Shown here in pieces: positions 1 through 9,238 of a DNA stretch of 64,000 bases (position 1 is the stretch's first letter; each line of letters begins with the position of its first letter). Origin of the DNA: Bacteroides salyersiae WAL 10018 = DSM 18765 = JCM 12988 (GTDB lineage Bacteria > Bacteroidota > Bacteroidia > Bacteroidales > Bacteroidaceae). The translations under genes were made by a program, and so were the position numbers. Under the pieces are notes generated by a model. That model did no database searches. It saw nothing but the letters and a program-made list of their open reading frames with translations, and had not been told where the DNA came from. The DNA is taken from positions 1,238,693-1,302,692 of the forward strand of contig NZ_KB905466.1 of NCBI RefSeq assembly GCF_000381365.1. The letters run 5' to 3'.

Positions 1-435
1 CAAGGGTAAAAAAGCAATCGGAACATTCATCACTTTCATTGTATTCAAACAATCTTGCACCAATGCTTTATAATCGGAGCGTAAAAGAAAAGACTGCCCG
101 TAAAATCCTGACATAGCAATAGAAGATATTTGAATATCAAATTCTCTGGCTTTCGCTTTAAACAGTTTCTGAAAATACTCCTCACGCAATTTATTGTCAA
201 AAGAATCCCGTTTTCCTAAACTTCCCATATCCAGCTCCAATCCGTCACTACCCAGCTCTTTCGCCAACTGAAATGCCCCGATTTTCTGCCGTTTCAGAAT
301 CATCCAATCGCAAACCGCTATTCTATAACGTTGATCGATATCACCTACTTGCATCCGTACACTACTGGTTGCCGATGCACTTATTACCATATATAGTAAC
401 CAAATACAGAGTATCCATTTACGATTGTTTTTCAT
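1..435 (-). CDS. Secreted sugar isomerase/epimerase-like TIM-barrel protein (partial, C-terminus off window)
   Basis: The reading frame starts at an ATG at 435 and runs off the left edge of the window, giving about 145 residues. The first 22 or so residues form a signal peptide (MKNNRKWILCIW, a hydrophobic core, then ASATSS), so the protein is exported. The following segment, with the motifs AVCDWMILKR, LAKELGSDGLELDMG and the phrase ISSIAMSGFYGQS, has the layout of the first beta-alpha units of xylose-isomerase-like TIM barrels (AP-endonuclease family 2 fold). Exported members of this family are common in Bacteroides glycan loci; their substrate is usually unknown, and I cannot name one here. 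It is the last gene of a minus-strand run that starts with an ECF sigma factor. The truncation is only the window edge. Confidence 0.75.
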   Translation of the reverse strand, partial: MKNNRKWILCIWLLYMVISASATSSVRMQVGDIDQRYRIAVCDWMILKRQKIGAFQLAKELGSDGLELDMGSLGKRDSFDNKLREEYFQKLFKAKAREFDIQISSIAMSGFYGQSFLLRSDYKALVQDCLNTMKVMNVPIAFLPL

Positions 436-454
436 TTTTATCAAGTTAGAAAAT

Positions 455-703
455 TTAAGTATTAGACTCTGTTTTTATCGTTTCATTGATTTTCCTCTTT
501 ATTTCGTCAACCTCCAAAACCGAAAGTTGCGGTTCAATATCCGAAGAAGGTAATAATATGCCCTTTACCTTATCCGAAACATCTTGTAAAGTCATGTCTT
601 CACATCCCGATACATCGCTTCCGATCAGCACATCCGTAACTACCTCTACGAAATAACCTACAAATTCTTCGTCTTTGAAATAATCTTCCGCCTTGTCCAG
701 CAT
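455..703 (-). CDS. Small acidic hypothetical protein (82 aa)
   Basis: An ATG-initiated frame of 82 codons lies between the ECF sigma factor gene and the isomerase-like gene, on the same strand. The product is acidic, has no signal peptide or membrane segment, and has one cysteine (in SGCEDM). I do not recognise a family. It sits where an anti-sigma factor gene often sits, but it has no transmembrane helix and no FecR-like sequence, so I do not call it one. It could be a non-coding gap with a chance frame; the frame is clean and lies between two real genes on the same strand. Confidence 0.45.
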   Translation of the reverse strand: MLDKAEDYFKDEEFVGYFVEVVTDVLIGSDVSGCEDMTLQDVSDKVKGILLPSSDIEPQLSVLEVDEIKRKINETIKTESNT

Positions 704-824
704 CCTAACATTTTATTGATTATATACACAAGACGAAATCCACTCTTCTATGTACTCAGTTTTATAAAAAAATAGAATCTCTATTTTTAAAACTTACAAA
801 CCGCCTATATAAGAAAGTATCTGC

Positions 825-1433
825 TTAACCTGCAATTGTTTTTAATTTGGATAACCCACGATGCATCAAATTACGAACAGACTGATAATTCATATTCATG
901 ATTTGACATATATCCTCGTATTTTCTTTCTTCAATATAATACAAAATAAGAGCTTCACGCTGACGGGGAGATAACTGAGCCAACAAATGCTTTACTAATT
1001 TATTATTCACATGTTCACGTTCACGTTCCAAATAGTTGTTTTCTACATCTTCACAAGACACTGGATTCAATTCTTCTACCTTTGCATCAGAAACATACAA
1101 ACGTTTACGCACTTCATCACATAGTCTATTCCGTAAAGAAATAAACAGGTAAGACTTGAAATTCTCCACATGCTTCAACTCCTCCTTCTTAGTGTACATC
1201 TTGACAAATACATCATGAATACAATCTTTCAGTAATTCTCTGTCTGTGGTTAGTTTACAACCATAACTAAAAAGAAGATTAACGTTAAGATCATACAACT
1301 TAGAGAAAGCAGTTGCATCCCCTTCCTCAAAAGCCAACAACAAAGTAATCATTTCCTGATCATCTCTCTTTTGCATTACTGTAATATTATCATTCTGTCT
1401 CATCATAGTATTACTATTTTGTTTTTGATTCAT
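825..1433 (-). CDS. ECF-type RNA polymerase sigma-70 factor
   Basis: The 202-residue product has the two domains of an extracytoplasmic-function sigma factor. Region 2 covers about residues 40-110 (FSKLYDLNVNLLFSYG, DCIHDVFVKMY, FKSYLFISLRNRLCDEVRKR). Region 4 covers about 145-200 (LSPRQREALILYYIEERKYE followed by a helix-turn-helix with YQSVRNLMHRGLSKL). Such factors direct RNA polymerase to a small regulon and in Bacteroides are usually paired with a FecR-like anti-sigma factor and a SusC/SusD operon. Neither is next to it here. A possible -7 element lies at 1447-1454, which would leave a very short leader to the ATG at 1433; methionines at 1406, 1403 and 1376 are alternative starts. Confidence 0.9.
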   Translation of the reverse strand: MNQKQNSNTMMRQNDNITVMQKRDDQEMITLLLAFEEGDATAFSKLYDLNVNLLFSYGCKLTTDRELLKDCIHDVFVKMYTKKEELKHVENFKSYLFISLRNRLCDEVRKRLYVSDAKVEELNPVSCEDVENNYLEREREHVNNKLVKHLLAQLSPRQREALILYYIEERKYEDICQIMNMNYQSVRNLMHRGLSKLKTIAG

Positions 1434-1446
1434 TCTTCAGACTCCG

Positions 1447-1454
1447 CAAAACTA
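1447..1454 (-). promoter_or_regulatory. Possible -7 element of the ECF sigma factor gene
   Basis: On the minus strand the bases read TAGTTTTG, a match to the Bacteroides -7 consensus TAnnTTTG, ending 13 bases before the annotated start. No good -33 TTTG is seen at the expected distance, so this is tentative. Confidence 0.35.
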
Positions 1455-1549
1455 CCGTATAGGGAACAAATCGACTGGGAATATTTGATTATTGAACTGA
1501 AAATGCAGATACCATGCCCTACAACATATTTACCGATTAATACCTGTAT

Positions 1550-1583
1550 AAAAAAAATCCTGCTACTCATAAAAGCAGCAGGA
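1550..1583 (-). terminator. Rho-independent terminator after the beta-helix/TIM-barrel gene
   Basis: On the minus strand a 7-bp stem (TCCTGCT at 1577-1583 with AGCAGGA at 1558-1564 and a 12-base loop) is followed by a run of eight T. It begins eight bases after the stop codon of the 1037-residue gene, so it closes that transcript and separates it from the sigma factor gene. Confidence 0.85.
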
Positions 1584-1590
1584 ATATCAA

Positions 1591-4500
1591 TTATTTCAAT
1601 TTATGAATCCAGTAAACACCCTCTTTCCCTTCAGGTATCTTCAAAACATACAACCCACTGATTTTAAAAGATTTATTCAAAACTTCCACCGTACCAGAAG
1701 AGGGATCTATGTATTTCAAACTGTATTTTCCATCATCAACAAAGACAGAAATCTCTCCTGGAGATTGAGAATAAACGATAGCACCCGTATCAGATTTTAC
1801 CAGTTTTTTATAAGTATCCGTATCAGTTTTTTCCACTTTCATCTTAGCAACATCGGATAAAAAGGTCTCATCATGTACAAAAATTGACGGACATGACCCT
1901 CCGGCCATCAACACAGCCCAAGCCATAGCCGGATAATTCTGAGCATAATAAGTAACAGCTTTATCAGGATATTTGGTACGGTATTCCTCTACTGCTTTAT
2001 AAGCTTCGGAAAAAGTTATTTTTCCTGCTTTCATCTTACGCATATGCTGACGGGGAGCCATGTTTTTGCCACCGCCCGGAGCATAAATACCATCAGTTTT
2101 ATAATGCCAGTAACGTATATCGATAATATCGACTACAGAGGCTCGTTTTGCATCAGTTAATATAGCATCCTGCACGTCTTTAGTAGTACTTAATGCAACT
2201 AAGGCATGCTTTCCCGTTTCCTTTTCCCATGCTGCTATTTCATCCAACCAAAACTGAACAAAATGAAGAGGTCCGGTAAACTCCGCACTAATCAATTGTA
2301 CCACATTGCTGCAATCTGCAAAATTATCCAAACATTTACGTATATACTGCCGATGCAATTCCCTTCTCACCGGATGATTTATATCATAAAACATCTCTGC
2401 CATAAAAATACGTTTGTCACCGGCAAAAGGTACGGGTTCCGGAAAATCAGTACGGTTAATATTGTTCGCAGTGCGCCATGGACAATCCACCCAATGTGCA
2501 CCTGCCTCTAAAATATTGTGTTGGAAATAGTTTTCATGAAACAACAGCAGGCCTTCTTGTTCCGCTTTACCTGCAAACTCTTTCAAGCGCGCCCAATACC
2601 AAGCATTAGGTTGAGTTAAATCGTACTTACTCAATCCTTCCCAAGCTGTTCCCTGTCCACTGCGTTTGAACGGTTGCTCATAAAAGGGTCCCCAAACATC
2701 GCCGTTCAAGCGTCGAACACGTTCATGGTCGTCCCGACGCCGGTCATACCACAAACCATAATTATGATCAATCACCAGATAATTATTCACTTTCATATAG
2801 TTGATGACCGAATCAATACGATCAGTCACCCCTAAACCTTCACGTCCGGGAACAAAGCGAGTTATGTGTGGAAGAGATTTTGCTAAATAGCTGGTTCTGA
2901 GTTTTCCACTCCACCAAGGAACATCCAGTTTTTTGCCCACAAGTAATTCCCCCCCCATAACTAAACGGCCGTCAATAATCGATACCCGCTTTAATTCACG
3001 ATTCAAGATATTATTTTTCTCCTCCGGATCAGTTATTTTTAATTCATCTATATTTTTTACCTGTACCACAGATATTAACTGTTCATCTACAGAAGCTTGT
3101 TCGATCCAATGCCTTAATGTCAATTTAGGAATGAAAGCCTTTTGTGCCAACTCCATAGCCAATTCTACAGTCGGGCTACTGGTCGCCTCCAATTCTTTAG
3201 GAAGGATTCTGGCACGAAGGGAACAATCTTTATTTAAACGTTCGTTTAACTGTGCATAAAAAAGGCTTCGGGGTTCTATATGATTGTTTGATTCAGCCCA
3301 TTCACCGTCACCGGAAAATTGTGCCCAGCACCCATATGCTCTGTTTTTTGCATCTTCAGCAGGAGAAAAACATTCTATCCCGGCAGCTGTACATTGCCAG
3401 AACGTACTATTGGCCGTATTCCAACCGGCACCATTTTTATCCTGTCCCAGATTTTTGTACGACAAGTTATGACCGTCAATATTCACTATATCGAATAACA
3501 GTCCACATGCCCACGAATCGATAGAACCGCTAAAACCGAAAGACTCATAAGACTCGCATTGCACAAAGGCATTAGGTCCGGCTGCACAATATCCTGCCGA
3601 GAAATCATGTATTCCATGCTCAGAATAGCAACGCTGAAATAAGTTCAACTGACCCATTGTTAAAAATGTACATCTACGCATACCTCCTATTTCCGATACA
3701 GGTTGAGTAGAAATACAATCTTCCACTGTTATTTTAGATGAAGTAGGTTGCAAGATAACCGCACTCCCGGAAAAATGTCTGAAAAAGAGCTTTCTAATCC
3801 AACAGTTTTCTGCATTTTCTACAGAAATACCTGTCCAACAATGATCTTCATCCTTCGGATATCTTTTATCATAATCTGAAATTAAGGTCATATTCTCAAC
3901 TCCAACGTTCTCTATACGGCCTTTCCAAGTATAAGAAACCAACTTTGAATGAGCATATCGACTATCTAATGCCATACTAAGTGGAGAATCTATTTCTATT
4001 TTTCCATCAATCACTCCAGTAACCGTTCTATCCCACCAGATGTCGATATCACCCGGTTTCCAACCGAGTGCACTGATCCCACCACCATACTCGGTACAAG
4101 CTACCGAAGCGATCCACTCTTTGGTAGAAGGGCGTACAATCAGTACTCTATCATCTTTTTTCAAAAGAGAACACCCGGAATTTACTTCCAACCATCGGTT
4201 ATTCACTGGTACATAAGCGGACGAAATGTCAATTGTATCTACAAATGTCCGGTCATCGATCCCTTCTATATAAAGTAATGCTCCTCTATCTACCCCTTTT
4301 TTCAGTAAAACGGTTTCACGGGAATCCATTCCACGCAAAACGACTCCAGAAGTATGTAAATACAAATCATTCTCTAAAACAAACGTTCCCTTATCCAGTA
4401 ATACAGCTCCTCTAAAACCTTCGACATCCGGCTTCAATGAAGATGCATAATCAATGGCCTTTTGGATTCGCAAAGAATTATCTCCCTCTTTCCAAGGAAC

Positions 4501-4704
4501 AAAAACAACATTTTTCACTACAGGAATGTCTTGCCCGGAACTTTTATATCCGCAATAAGAGTAATCCAAAACTCTGTTCCCTCGCTCATCTATCAAATAA
4601 TTAACTTTTCCATCTTTGATTTGCAAAGATGGATGTTGCGCAACTAACGATCCAAAGCAAATAAAGCCCAGCATCGTCAGGAATATTCTCTTGAAATTCT
4701 TCAT
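1591..4704 (-). CDS. Secreted beta-helix (pectate-lyase-like) plus TIM-barrel-like protein of unknown activity
   Basis: The 1037-residue protein starts with a signal peptide (MKNFKRIFLTMLGFICFGSLVAQ). Residues of about 60-450 look like a right-handed parallel beta-helix of the pectate-lyase/polygalacturonase type: RIQKAIDYASSLK near the start, the phrases GAVLLDKGTFVLENDLYLHTSG and GVVLRGMDSRETVLLKKG, then repeated short strands with aligned aromatic and asparagine residues. From about 620 to 960 there is a second region, rich in Trp, His and acidic residues (VIDHNYGLWYDRRRDDHERV, LFHENYFQHN, MAEMFYDINHPVR, LISAEFTGPLHF), that looks like a TIM-barrel hydrolase. I believe the architecture corresponds to the DUF6298 type, but this is recall. 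It is 51 bp downstream of an HTCS gene and is probably co-transcribed with it. Its place at the end of an RG-II-like locus suggests a pectin-related substrate; no activity can be assigned from the sequence. Confidence 0.8.
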   Translation of the reverse strand: MKNFKRIFLTMLGFICFGSLVAQHPSLQIKDGKVNYLIDERGNRVLDYSYCGYKSSGQDIPVVKNVVFVPWKEGDNSLRIQKAIDYASSLKPDVEGFRGAVLLDKGTFVLENDLYLHTSGVVLRGMDSRETVLLKKGVDRGALLYIEGIDDRTFVDTIDISSAYVPVNNRWLEVNSGCSLLKKDDRVLIVRPSTKEWIASVACTEYGGGISALGWKPGDIDIWWDRTVTGVIDGKIEIDSPLSMALDSRYAHSKLVSYTWKGRIENVGVENMTLISDYDKRYPKDEDHCWTGISVENAENCWIRKLFFRHFSGSAVILQPTSSKITVEDCISTQPVSEIGGMRRCTFLTMGQLNLFQRCYSEHGIHDFSAGYCAAGPNAFVQCESYESFGFSGSIDSWACGLLFDIVNIDGHNLSYKNLGQDKNGAGWNTANSTFWQCTAAGIECFSPAEDAKNRAYGCWAQFSGDGEWAESNNHIEPRSLFYAQLNERLNKDCSLRARILPKELEATSSPTVELAMELAQKAFIPKLTLRHWIEQASVDEQLISVVQVKNIDELKITDPEEKNNILNRELKRVSIIDGRLVMGGELLVGKKLDVPWWSGKLRTSYLAKSLPHITRFVPGREGLGVTDRIDSVINYMKVNNYLVIDHNYGLWYDRRRDDHERVRRLNGDVWGPFYEQPFKRSGQGTAWEGLSKYDLTQPNAWYWARLKEFAGKAEQEGLLLFHENYFQHNILEAGAHWVDCPWRTANNINRTDFPEPVPFAGDKRIFMAEMFYDINHPVRRELHRQYIRKCLDNFADCSNVVQLISAEFTGPLHFVQFWLDEIAAWEKETGKHALVALSTTKDVQDAILTDAKRASVVDIIDIRYWHYKTDGIYAPGGGKNMAPRQHMRKMKAGKITFSEAYKAVEEYRTKYPDKAVTYYAQNYPAMAWAVLMAGGSCPSIFVHDETFLSDVAKMKVEKTDTDTYKKLVKSDTGAIVYSQSPGEISVFVDDGKYSLKYIDPSSGTVEVLNKSFKISGLYVLKIPEGKEGVYWIHKLK

Positions 4705-4755
4705 TGGTTATAATTTGGTTTATACCCAAAAGACGATTAACAAAAGGGTTTGTAC

Positions 4756-7700
4756 TTAACCGGTTGCACTTTTACGCACTTCATTTATATATTCACGAGG
4801 AGTCTGGTTGTATTTCTTACGGAAACATTTACTGTAATAACCCGAGTCCTTAAATCCTACCGCAAATGCGATCTCCGAAATGCTCATATTCGTATTCTTT
4901 ATCAATTCAACCGATTTATTCAGACGAATCTCCTTTACCAAATCTACAGGTGCCAGTCCGATCAAACTTTTCAATTTCTTAAAGAATGCAGAACGACTTA
5001 AACCGATGGTTGTAGCAATCGCATCAATATTAAAATCACTATTATCCAGATTCTCTTCAATTATCTGATGAATCTTCTCCAAAAATTGCACATCCTTCTT
5101 TACCAGATATTGTTCATACCCACTTTCTTCCGTCTCAGTTGCGGTGTCATTCATCTGTTTCCAAAGACGTTCTTGAAACATTTGGCGATCATTCAGCAAC
5201 TGTTCAATACGAGCAATCAGATACTCTTTGCTAAACGGTTTCGTTATATAAGCATTTGCCCCCAAGCTGATTGCTTTGGTTTTAGCTTCATCAGAACTTT
5301 TGGCAGTCAACATAATAACTGGGATATGACTAATCTGAAAATCCTTTCGTATACATGTCAACATTTCCATTCCGTCCATTTCCGGCATCATCTGATCAGT
5401 CACTACAATATCAGGGTGATATAAATGTACTTTTTTAAGTCCTTCTACTCCATTATGAGCTAAATAGACATTGTATTTATCTTCCAGTTGTAGTTTTATC
5501 AGATTTCCCAAATCCTTATTATCTTCCACCAATAATAAGCTGGGCAAAGAATTATCAACCGGTTCTTTCTCTATATTTTCTTCACTAATTGATGGAATAT
5601 CAGCCCCTTCTACCTCGTCTCCACTATCGGTTCCTCCCAAATAAAAATCAACTTCCAGCTCTTTATAATGTTTCTTCCCTAACAAAAGCTGGATGATAAA
5701 TGCCGCTCCGGAAGGTTGAAGGTTTTCTGCTTTAATTGTTCCATGATGTAGAGCTATTATTTCTTTTGATAGAGCTAAACCAATACCTGTACCTTGATAA
5801 TAAGAGGTATGGGCATTTCCTCCTTGTGAGAAACGCTCGAATATCTCGGTCAACTTATTCTGTGGAATACCAATACCGGTATCTTCTACACGGATAAAAC
5901 AAGAATGCTCACCCTCAGATACACCTGCTGAAATGAATATACTTCCACCAGACGGTGTAAACTTAAAAGCATTGGATATCACATTCCTTAAAACAATTTC
6001 CAATTTCTCTTTATCGCCCCATACCAAAATAGGTTCATCGGAAACAGAAAAAGAATAAGCGATCTCATTTTCCTCCGACAAGATCCGAAACTCTTTTTGA
6101 AAAGACTCCAGCATCTCATTCAGATTGATTTGAGAAACATGCAAACGCATTTTTCCATTCTGTATCTTTCTAAAGTCCAATATCTGATTTACCAAATTCA
6201 GCATTCGATTCGTATTCTTCTCCATTAGATCCACATATTGTATCCCCTTCGGAGTCAGATTTTCTTTCTCCTTCAATTCCTGAATAGGCCCTTTGATAAG
6301 AGTTAACGGTGTCCGAAGTTCATGCGAAATATTCGTAAAGAATTTTATCTTTAATTCCGATAATTTCTGTTCAATATAAACGTCATTCTTCATTCGAATC
6401 ATCAAATAGGAAACCCGTATCACCACGATAAGAAGTGTAATACCTAAAACTGCGTAAATGCAATAAGCCCACCAACTTAACCACCAAGGAGGCAATATGC
6501 GTATAGCCAAAGTTGTCTCGTAGATTTGTTCCGGATTAGCTTCATCAACCGTTCTCACACGAAATACATATTTTCCCGGACGTACATTAGTATAGGAAGC
6601 GATCCGATTCCTACCATTATAGTGCCACTCCTTTTCATAACCTTCGAGCATGTACTTATAAGATATACGATTCTGATTAATGAAATTGAGAGCAGCAAAT
6701 TCGATCGTAAACATAGATTGATCATAATTTAAGGTAATAGAATCAGCATATTTGACCGACTTCATCAAAGGGTTGTTTTTGAGATCCCTGATATCCTCAT
6801 TAGAAACCTTAAAGTCTACTATATAAGTCCGGTTATTACAACTAAAAGTTTCCATTTTATTGGGCGAAAAGATCAAAATACCCTCTTTACATCCCACCCA
6901 AAGTTCACCGTTTTCAATTTTCAAAGCACTTCCTTCCTCCATTTGTACACTCAAAAAACCATCATATTTATCAAAGTTTCTAAAGTGTTCTGTCTGACGG
7001 TCAAAGCGCGAAAGTCCACTTTCAGTCGCAAACCACAAATTTTGGTCATTGTCTTCTACAATAGACATCACCACGTCATTGTTTAATCCATCCCGAATAC
7101 CATAAGATTTAAATATAGGAGAGTGTGTTTCTTTATCATATTTCACCAACCGATTTACGCCTCCACCAAATACACCCACCCAAATTTGATCGGTAGCATC
7201 TTTAAATAGAACATAAATATCATTATCAGCTACATTTGAACTGGCACTGTCCTTCCTATAAGTTTCAAATTCAATTTGTTCGGGATTGTCAAAATTTGAA
7301 TCGAATGACATCAAGCCATCCATTGTACCTACCCATATGCGTCCCTCATTATCTTCAAGCATATTGCGGACTTCCATATACAAACCATAAGGAGGATACT
7401 TTCTCAATCCATTATGTTTATGGATAAATGTCACCCCATCCGCCTCTTCGCGAAGAAGATTCAATCCACCTCCTAACAATCCCACCCATATTCGCCCTTT
7501 ACTATCCTGAAATGTGCAATACACATCGTTACTACTAATAGAAGACGGATTATTCGTATCACTTTTATAAGATATAAACCGTACTCCGTGAGGAGAATTT
7601 ATATCAAATTCTGCTTTTATCAACCCGTTACCTTTCGTAGACAACCATAAATTGCCCTTATTATCTTCCATTATATGGTACACGTTTCCTAAAGAAAAAA

Positions 7701-9171
7701 CTTGTTTGAGATGTCCATTACTATCAAGACGATACAGTTCTTGCCAACGGGTACCGACCCATATATCACCGTTACTGGCCTGAAATAGAGCTCTAATCCC
7801 CATCAGATCATCAGAAATTGCACGAGATGCTGAAAAAGTACGCAGGTCGAGTAAACGAAACTGTTTTTTCGGAAAATTCATTCGGTATACCCCCAATGTA
7901 GTAGAAGCGAGCCAAAGTACCCCATCCTCATCCAATAACTGATTTAAAAACAATTGATTTGGAAAATCATTCGAAAAAGGTTTCATCTGATTCAAACGAT
8001 GCATTTCGAAAGAATCTCTATCAAAAACCAAAATTTCACCGGAAGGAGTCAAAAAGAAAACACCCTGTTCACCAGCATCCTGTACATTAAAATCGCAAAT
8101 ATTTCCTTCACGGGGAAACGAATAGTTCCGCTTGGACTTATTTAACGGATCATAATAAATCAAAGATTTTTCTCCTATGACAAACCAAACCTTATCATAC
8201 CTATCGACAAAAGAATGAGTAATTCCCCCTTTCTCTATTCCCAAAGAAAGTTTATTTAATGATTTGTATCCAAGATTGTATTCATAAATTCCTTGTCCGT
8301 CAGTGCTTAGATAAACATTCCCTGCTTTTGTGACCAATATGTTTCGTATAGGAGAAGTTATACCAGGTAAAACATACTTATTAACCATCCCCGTCTGAGG
8401 ATTGATGCAATATATTTCTCCATATTTATTACCTAACCACAACAAATGATCAGCATTGAAAGCACATGTAAAAGCATCTTTATCGGCAGTTAATATCTTT
8501 TTAGTGATAAAATCGGCAGGCTTCTCTTTCAATTCCTTTCCTTTATCATAAAATAAAATCTTATAATCCATCCCGATCCAGCTCAGATGCTGTTGGGTTT
8601 CACAAAAAAGATCATGCTTCAATCGCATATCATAAACATTGACATCCTGCCGTGAATCATGTAACAATTGAATCCCTATTTTACCATGAATATCGGTACA
8701 AGCAAGTAACAAACTTTTATCCTTCGTCAACAATAAGATTCTGCCATCTTCTGTTTTTTGAACTTTAATTACTTGGATGTTTTCCAAATAGTCTTTCATA
8801 TCATCATACACGGCATGAAATGTTTCTCTCACCTTATCAAACACATACAACTTACGATCTACTGTCTTTATCCATAAATAACCGTTCTTATCTTCAACAA
8901 TCCGTTGTATCTTTTTAGGAGGAATATCCGAATTTGACTCACCTTTATTGTTGTATGTTTTCACCTTCACCCCGTCAAAGCTGCAAAGGCCATACCAAGT
9001 ACCGAACCAGATAAAACCATCTTTTCCTTTTACTGTACAATTCACAATATTATTCGGTAACCCCTGGTCCACTGTATAATGTTCTACTATCGCGTTAGGA
9101 ACAGACCATACAGAGACGCAAATATTCAACCATATGAAGGTAAATAACAATATTTTTTTCATTCTTTGCAT
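4756..9171 (-). CDS. Hybrid two-component system sensor/regulator (HTCS) of the RG-II-like locus
   Basis: This 1471-residue membrane protein joins sensor, kinase, receiver and DNA-binding domain in one chain. A signal/anchor segment (residues 1-23) is followed by two periplasmic beta-propellers of Reg_prop repeats (repeated phrases such as GLPNNIVNC, DGFIWFGTWYGL, GRIWVGLLGGGLN, IWVGTMDGLM, WVGVFGGGVNRL) and a Y_Y_Y domain near 810-877. One transmembrane helix lies at about 897-922. The histidine-kinase H-box FFTNISHELRTPL has its phospho-acceptor at H950; an ATPase domain follows with DTGIGIP. The receiver domain carries D1259 (VVTDQMMPEMDG), and an AraC-type helix-turn-helix pair covers about 1367-1467. 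By family knowledge it binds an oligosaccharide in the periplasm and activates the locus. It has its own promoter and precedes the beta-helix protein gene. ATG at 9162 is an alternative start. Confidence 0.95.
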   Translation of the reverse strand: MQRMKKILLFTFIWLNICVSVWSVPNAIVEHYTVDQGLPNNIVNCTVKGKDGFIWFGTWYGLCSFDGVKVKTYNNKGESNSDIPPKKIQRIVEDKNGYLWIKTVDRKLYVFDKVRETFHAVYDDMKDYLENIQVIKVQKTEDGRILLLTKDKSLLLACTDIHGKIGIQLLHDSRQDVNVYDMRLKHDLFCETQQHLSWIGMDYKILFYDKGKELKEKPADFITKKILTADKDAFTCAFNADHLLWLGNKYGEIYCINPQTGMVNKYVLPGITSPIRNILVTKAGNVYLSTDGQGIYEYNLGYKSLNKLSLGIEKGGITHSFVDRYDKVWFVIGEKSLIYYDPLNKSKRNYSFPREGNICDFNVQDAGEQGVFFLTPSGEILVFDRDSFEMHRLNQMKPFSNDFPNQLFLNQLLDEDGVLWLASTTLGVYRMNFPKKQFRLLDLRTFSASRAISDDLMGIRALFQASNGDIWVGTRWQELYRLDSNGHLKQVFSLGNVYHIMEDNKGNLWLSTKGNGLIKAEFDINSPHGVRFISYKSDTNNPSSISSNDVYCTFQDSKGRIWVGLLGGGLNLLREEADGVTFIHKHNGLRKYPPYGLYMEVRNMLEDNEGRIWVGTMDGLMSFDSNFDNPEQIEFETYRKDSASSNVADNDIYVLFKDATDQIWVGVFGGGVNRLVKYDKETHSPIFKSYGIRDGLNNDVVMSIVEDNDQNLWFATESGLSRFDRQTEHFRNFDKYDGFLSVQMEEGSALKIENGELWVGCKEGILIFSPNKMETFSCNNRTYIVDFKVSNEDIRDLKNNPLMKSVKYADSITLNYDQSMFTIEFAALNFINQNRISYKYMLEGYEKEWHYNGRNRIASYTNVRPGKYVFRVRTVDEANPEQIYETTLAIRILPPWWLSWWAYCIYAVLGITLLIVVIRVSYLMIRMKNDVYIEQKLSELKIKFFTNISHELRTPLTLIKGPIQELKEKENLTPKGIQYVDLMEKNTNRMLNLVNQILDFRKIQNGKMRLHVSQINLNEMLESFQKEFRILSEENEIAYSFSVSDEPILVWGDKEKLEIVLRNVISNAFKFTPSGGSIFISAGVSEGEHSCFIRVEDTGIGIPQNKLTEIFERFSQGGNAHTSYYQGTGIGLALSKEIIALHHGTIKAENLQPSGAAFIIQLLLGKKHYKELEVDFYLGGTDSGDEVEGADIPSISEENIEKEPVDNSLPSLLLVEDNKDLGNLIKLQLEDKYNVYLAHNGVEGLKKVHLYHPDIVVTDQMMPEMDGMEMLTCIRKDFQISHIPVIMLTAKSSDEAKTKAISLGANAYITKPFSKEYLIARIEQLLNDRQMFQERLWKQMNDTATETEESGYEQYLVKKDVQFLEKIHQIIEENLDNSDFNIDAIATTIGLSRSAFFKKLKSLIGLAPVDLVKEIRLNKSVELIKNTNMSISEIAFAVGFKDSGYYSKCFRKKYNQTPREYINEVRKSATG

Positions 9172-9194
9172 AGATTAACGAGGAAAATGGAATT

Positions 9195-9224
9195 CAAAGA
9201 TAAAAATCTTTTTTATTAAATCAA
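9195..9224 (-). promoter_or_regulatory. Promoter of the first HTCS gene
   Basis: Minus-strand -7 element TATCTTTG (9195-9202) with an ATTG at the -33 position (about 9221-9224), separated by 18-19 bases. It lies in the 67-bp gap between the GH2 stop and the HTCS start and predicts transcription starting near 9188. This fits separate, constitutive expression of the sensor gene. Confidence 0.6.
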
Positions 9225-9238
9225 TCCATATTTCCACA

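Noticed and set aside
1371..1661. Plus-strand frame of 96 codons between the sigma factor and beta-helix genes
   Set aside because: It runs across the start of the sigma gene, the terminator and the end of the next gene; no coding features.
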